A DNA stretch of 12,980 nucleotides from assembly GCA_027295555.1 (NCBI GenBank), contig JAPUKT010000485.1:1-12980 (forward strand), written 5' to 3'. This document shows, piece after piece, positions 6,751 through 12,980 of the stretch. Each line of letters opens with the position of its first letter. Position 1 is the stretch's first letter. The DNA is from Deltaproteobacteria bacterium (GTDB lineage Bacteria > Myxococcota_A > Polyangia > Polyangiales > Houyiibacteriaceae). The notes beneath the pieces are model-generated. The model saw nothing but the letters and a program-made list of their open reading frames with translations. It was not told the origin of the DNA and did no database searches. The translations under genes and the position numbers were made by a program.

Positions 6751-8077
6751 AATTCGAGAGATCAGCCCGGTCCTCTTCGAGGTGACGGTTGAGATCCCCT
6801 GGGAGCGAATCCAGAAGGACCTCAACGACACCTACCGAGAGATCGGCAAGACGGCGCGCATCCGCGGCTTCCGGCCCGGCAAGGTGCCCAAGAATGTGGT
6901 CAAGCAGGTCTACGGTCGGCAGGTCAAAGCGCAGGTGACCGGGACGCTCGTCGAGCAAGGCCTGATGCAAGCGGTACAGGAGCACGAGCTTCACATCGTG
7001 GCGCAACCCGAGATGGAGGAGGCGCCCGAGCTCCAGCAAGGCCAGCCCCTCACGTTCAAGGCGAAGGTCGAGGTGCGACCGAAAATCGACAAGGTCGTCA
7101 CCGAAGGCATCGAAGCTTGGCATCGCCCGATCGACGTCCCCAACGAAGACGTCGACGCTGAAGTCCATAGGCTCCAGCACCAGCACGCCGAGATTCAAGT
7201 TCTGGACCCGATGCGTCCGGCGCAAGAGGGCGACCTGATCACCATCGACTACCATGTGTCGGTCGATGGTGAAGACAAAGAGCAACTCGGAGCCAAGGAC
7301 AGACAAGTCGAGATCGGCGACACGCAACTCCTGCCTGCGCTCAAAGAAGGGCTCCTTGGAATGCAGCCCGGTGACGAGAAGACCATCGAGGTCGCGTTCG
7401 AGGACGATCACTCGAACCCCGACCTCCAGGGCAAGACCGCTGTCTTCACCGTGACGGCCAAAGATCTCCACGAGAAACTTCTGCCCGAGCTCGACGACGA
7501 ATTCGCAAAAGACTGTGGCGACTACGAGACGCTGCTCGAGCTCCGACTGAAGATTCGCGAAGGCCTGGAGCGGAGTGCGAAGCAGCGCGTCGACGCCGAA
7601 GTCAAAGAGCAGCTCGTCACCAGCCTGATCGAGCACAACGATATCCCCGTACCTCCATCGATGGTGCAACAACAGCAGCAGATGATGATGTACGAGATGG
7701 CGCAACTGATGCAGATGACCGGACAGGCGGGCGCGCCTGGGGAGGAGTATTTCAAGGGGCTCGAGGACCGGGCGCAGCGCCGCGTCCAGGCGGGTATCCT
7801 GCTGGGGAGTCTTGGGCGCCAGGAAGGCATCGAAGTGACCGAGGCCGACCTCAACGCCAAGTTCCAAGAGATCGCCGACCAGACCGGCAAGCACGTGGCC
7901 AAGGTCAAGGCCGACTACCAGGAAGCCCAGCGAGATGCGCTGGAGTCCCAGCTTCTCGAAGAAAAGGTGATGGCGCTTTTGGCCGAGCGGGCCAATATCA
8001 AGGAGGGGGAGCCACCGGCGCCTGCCGAGCCAGAGGAGCCTTCGGAAGAGGCCTCCCAAGAAGAAGGGGAAGAATGA
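6740..8077 (+). CDS. tig: Trigger factor, ribosome-associated chaperone and peptidyl-prolyl isomerase
   Basis: The 445-residue protein binds at the ribosomal exit tunnel and shields nascent chains. The N-terminal ribosome-binding domain carries the signature GFRPGKVP at residues 43-50. The FKBP-type isomerase domain spans about residues 155-245 (AQEGDLITIDY, ALKEGLLGMQPGDEKTIEV, LQGKTAVFTVTA), followed by the LLPELDDEFAKD linker into the C-terminal arms. The arm contains a Gln/Met-rich stretch (VQQQQQMMMYEMAQLMQM) near residues 314-331. The last 27 residues are a Glu/Pro-rich acidic tail. ATG 6740 gives the usual start (MQSEIREISPVLFEV) and lies inside the deaminase gene; no strong ribosome site precedes it, consistent with coupling to the upstream gene. 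The stop overlaps the clpP start (ATGA). Length is normal (about 430-450). Confidence 0.96.
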   Translation: MQSEIREISPVLFEVTVEIPWERIQKDLNDTYREIGKTARIRGFRPGKVPKNVVKQVYGRQVKAQVTGTLVEQGLMQAVQEHELHIVAQPEMEEAPELQQGQPLTFKAKVEVRPKIDKVVTEGIEAWHRPIDVPNEDVDAEVHRLQHQHAEIQVLDPMRPAQEGDLITIDYHVSVDGEDKEQLGAKDRQVEIGDTQLLPALKEGLLGMQPGDEKTIEVAFEDDHSNPDLQGKTAVFTVTAKDLHEKLLPELDDEFAKDCGDYETLLELRLKIREGLERSAKQRVDAEVKEQLVTSLIEHNDIPVPPSMVQQQQQMMMYEMAQLMQMTGQAGAPGEEYFKGLEDRAQRRVQAGILLGSLGRQEGIEVTEADLNAKFQEIADQTGKHVAKVKADYQEAQRDALESQLLEEKVMALLAERANIKEGEPPAPAEPEEPSEEASQEEGEE

Positions 8078-8688
8078 TGAGCGAGCCAACGACCGCACAG
8101 ATGTACATGCCCTGGGTGGTGGAAACGACGCACCGCGGCGAACGCCAGTGGGACATTTTCAGCCGCTTGCTCAAGGACCGCATCATCTTCCTCGGGACCG
8201 AAATCAGCGACGACGTTGCAAACGCAATCATCGCGCAGATGCTGTTCCTCGAGAGTGACGATCCCGACAAAGAGATCACGCTCTACGTCAACAGCTCCGG
8301 TGGCTCGATTACAGCAGGGCTCGCGATTTACGACACGATGCAGTACGTTCGTTCACCGGTTTCGACGGTGTGCCTCGGTCAGGCGGCATCGATGGCGGCG
8401 TGGATCCTCGCGTCAGGCACGGAGGGAATGCGCAAGTGTCTGCCCAATAGCCGCATCATGATTCATCAGCCTCTAGGCGGAATCCGGGGCCAGGCGACGG
8501 ACATCGAGATTCACGCACGAGAGATTCTGAAACTGCGTGAACAAATGAACACGATCCTGGCCAAGCATACAGGCCAAACGACCAAACGTATTAAGGAAGA
8601 CACCGAACGCGATCGCTACCTGTCAGCCGAAGAGGCCCGAGAGTACGGGCTGATCGACGAGGTGATCGCCCCACAGTCCGACGAATGA
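8074..8688 (+). CDS. clpP: ATP-dependent Clp protease proteolytic subunit
   Basis: The serine peptidase forms the double-ring chamber that degrades substrates unfolded by ClpX. The catalytic triad is complete, counted from the first ATG: Ser106 in GQAASMA, His131 in MIHQP and Asp180 in TERDRYLSAEEA; the spacings (25 and 74 residues) equal those of E. coli ClpP. The oligomer-interface segment YVNSSGGSITAGLAIYDTM is conserved. There are two adjacent ATG codons, 8074 and 8077. The ribosome site GGGGA (8066-8070) is three bases from the first and six from the second, so translation may mostly begin at 8077, one residue shorter. No long propeptide is seen. It overlaps the tig stop (ATGA) and is followed by clpX after 79 bases. 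Confidence 0.97.
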   Translation: MMSEPTTAQMYMPWVVETTHRGERQWDIFSRLLKDRIIFLGTEISDDVANAIIAQMLFLESDDPDKEITLYVNSSGGSITAGLAIYDTMQYVRSPVSTVCLGQAASMAAWILASGTEGMRKCLPNSRIMIHQPLGGIRGQATDIEIHAREILKLREQMNTILAKHTGQTTKRIKEDTERDRYLSAEEAREYGLIDEVIAPQSDE

Positions 8689-8723
8689 ACTGTAAAACGC
8701 AGTGAAAGCGCATCGCTAGGTCC

Positions 8724-8752
8724 TTGCCGTAAACGTGGTAGGACGCTAGACT
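8724..8752 (+). promoter_or_regulatory. Possible sigma-70-type promoter for clpX
   Basis: In the 79-base gap between clpP and clpX, TTGCCG (8724-8729) and TAGACT (8747-8752) are separated by exactly 17 bases. Each matches four of six consensus bases. The pair lies 15 bases before the clpX ATG. An imperfect inverted repeat, CTAGGTCC (8716-8723) against GGACGCTAG (8741-8749), brackets it, and CGCTAG is repeated directly at 8714 and 8744. This suggests that clpX (and lon) can be transcribed separately from clpP, possibly under control. Evidence is by pattern only. Confidence 0.35.
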
Positions 8753-8767
8753 CACACCAGCAGGTAC

Positions 8768-10030
<1,263 letters not shown>

Positions 10031-10031
10031 T

Positions 10032-10045
10032 GCGGCGTATGCCGC
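10032..10045 (+). terminator. Short GC-rich hairpin after clpX, no U-tract
   Basis: GCGGC (10032-10036) and GCCGC (10041-10045) form a perfect 5-bp stem with loop GTAT, starting two bases after the clpX stop codon. No run of T follows, so it is not a standard intrinsic terminator. It could attenuate readthrough or protect the clpX 3' end; this is inference. Confidence 0.3.
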
Positions 10046-10067
10046 CAACCCCTGCCGCTCGCAGATC

Positions 10068-10090
10068 GAGTAGACCGACTGAGTAGACCG

Positions 10091-10091
<1 letters not shown>
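10068..10091 (+). repeat. 13-base-period tandem repeat before the lon start
   Basis: GAGTAGACCGA occurs at 10068-10078 and again at 10081-10091, two bases apart. The second copy runs into the A of the lon ATG. No Shine-Dalgarno sequence is visible in this stretch, so the repeat occupies the place where one would be expected. Confidence 0.6.
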
Positions 10092-12595
<2,504 letters not shown>

Positions 12596-12598
12596 ACA

Positions 12599-12634
12599 CC
12601 GGATACACGGTCCGTCATGCTCCGGGCTCTTTTT
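12599..12634 (+). terminator. Possible weak terminator or spacer between lon and the tRNA
   Basis: CCGGA (12599-12603) can pair with TCCGG (12621-12625) across a 17-base loop, and five Ts (12630-12634) follow soon after. The stem is short and a competing hairpin (CGGA 12600-12603 with TCCG 12611-12614) exists. The T run directly abuts the tRNA 5' end, so it may instead be a processing spacer in a lon-tRNA transcript. Confidence 0.2.
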
Positions 12635-12709
12635 GGGCGGGTAGCTCAGCGGTAGAGCGCTGGCTTTACACGCCGGATGTCGCAGGTTCGATCCCTGTCC
12701 CGCCCACCA
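12635..12709 (+). tRNA. tRNA-Val (anticodon UAC)
   Basis: A complete cloverleaf of 75 bases including an encoded CCA. The acceptor stem GGGCGGG (12635-12641) pairs with CCCGCCC (12699-12705); the discriminator is A and CCA is at 12707-12709. The D arm is GCTC/GAGC (12644-12658). The anticodon stem CTGGC/GCCGG (one U-G pair) holds the loop TTTACAC, giving anticodon UAC (12667-12669), which reads Val codons. The variable loop has five bases, and the T arm GCAGG/CCTGT encloses TTCGATC. It lies 39 bases after lon on the same strand and may be cotranscribed. Every arm pairs well, so it looks functional. Confidence 0.96.
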
Positions 12710-12727
12710 ACAGCCCCGGGGGACTGT
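12710..12727 (+). other. Imperfect hairpin directly after the tRNA
   Basis: ACAG (12710-12713) pairs with CTGT (12724-12727); inside, after a C-A mismatch, CC (12715-12716) can pair with GG (12721-12722). No T run follows. It may act in tRNA 3' processing or termination, but support is weak. Confidence 0.25.
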
Positions 12728-12747
12728 CCAACGATGTTCGCGACCCC

Positions 12748-12762
12748 ACCGCGGACCGCGGT
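12748..12762. repeat. Perfect dyad ACCGCGG-A-CCGCGGT
   Basis: Seven-base arms are separated by a single A at 12755. Each arm contains the 6-bp palindrome CCGCGG, so the element is also a direct repeat of that hexamer. A one-base loop rules out a simple hairpin, so protein binding is the more natural reading if it has any function. Confidence 0.4.
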
Positions 12763-12780
12763 TGAGCTCACGGGGACCCG

Positions 12781-12798
12781 ACTCTACAGACTCTACAG
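12781..12798. repeat. Tandem duplication of ACTCTACAG
   Basis: Two exact, adjacent copies of ACTCTACAG lie at 12781-12789 and 12790-12798, in the gene-free tail. This is most simply a replication-slippage duplication. Confidence 0.6.
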
Positions 12799-12891
12799 CG
12801 ATGAACACGAGCTGGGCATGGGGCCGGCCCTGTGTATTCCAACGCCAGAAGTTACGTGCGCAGTCCTACCCGACAAGACTAAAAATTTGAA

Positions 12892-12980
12892 ATGGCGCTT
12901 TGCATTGGAGCTCGCCGTTTGTTCAACCGAACGGATACCGACTTCTCGGACGAGACTCACGCGGCGTTCGACCTCGACCC
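12892..12980 (+). CDS. Possible start of an unidentified gene, cut by the window edge
   Basis: From ATG 12892 a frame stays open to the edge (29 complete codons), beginning MALCIGARRLFNRTDTDFSD. An in-frame TAA at 12880-12882 leaves this ATG as the only likely start. The later codons favour G or C at third positions, like the neighbouring genes, whereas the first few do not. No ribosome site is visible; an A/T-rich patch precedes it. Two other frames (rightward from 12734; leftward from the edge to 12793) are equally open, so the choice is uncertain. I recognise no family. Confidence 0.25.
   Translation, partial: MALCIGARRLFNRTDTDFSDETHAAFDLD

Larger units (their letters stand above)
12728..12891. 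other. Non-coding tail after the tRNA with small repeats
   Basis: No recognisable gene is seen here. The stretch includes a perfect 15-base dyad and a 9-base tandem repeat (listed separately). A rightward frame from ATG 12734 is open to the window edge (82 codons) and a leftward frame is open from the edge down to a stop at 12793-12795; neither has a recognisable motif. Around 12880-12893 the sequence is unusually A/T-rich (ACTAAAAATTTGAAAT), which would suit a promoter or leader of the next gene. Confidence 0.4.

Noticed and set aside
6626..8098. Leftward open frame of 490 codons opposite trigger factor
   Set aside because: Shadow of tig with Leu/His-rich low-complexity content, no plausible start context and no recognisable domain.

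Overview
The window is a GC-rich stretch of chromosome, most likely from a myxobacterium or a close relative (Myxococcota, formerly Deltaproteobacteria). This rests on the N-termini of trigger factor and Lon (Lon begins MFF, as I recall for myxobacterial Lon), on the order tig-clpP-clpX-lon, on RNase J, and on a large outer-membrane barrel protein that resembles a group known mainly from myxobacteria. The taxonomic call is from memory of these families, not from a search. Coding density is very high; the only longer gene-poor stretch is the last 271 bases.

Layout. Bases 1-1112 hold the end of yicC (RNase-related YicC/YloC family) and a complete gmk (guanylate kinase), both rightward. Bases 1129-3150 carry a leftward gene for a secreted, acidic-linker, beta-barrel outer-membrane protein that converges on gmk. 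A 108-base divergent region (3151-3258) separates it from the rightward genes and contains a 28-bp near-perfect palindrome. From 3259 onward every recognisable gene is rightward: RNase J, a putative zinc metallopeptidase lipoprotein (ATGA overlap with RNase J), a dCMP deaminase, trigger factor (11-base overlap), clpP (ATGA overlap), clpX (79-base gap, possible promoter), lon (60-base gap), and tRNA-Val(UAC). The window ends in a non-coding tail with small repeats and the possible start of one more gene.

How the genes fit together. tig-clpP-clpX-lon is the classic protein quality-control cluster: ribosome-bound chaperone, then two ATP-dependent proteases. Upstream are RNA turnover (YicC, RNase J) and nucleotide supply (Gmk, dCMP deaminase). 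The overlaps suggest rnj to clpP is one transcript, perhaps reading through to lon and the tRNA. All core enzymes keep their catalytic residues.

This is mostly a housekeeping region. I found no CRISPR array, insertion sequence, toxin-antitoxin pair or defence system. The least understood parts are the metallopeptidase lipoprotein coupled to RNase J, the divergent outer-membrane protein, and the palindrome between that protein and RNase J.
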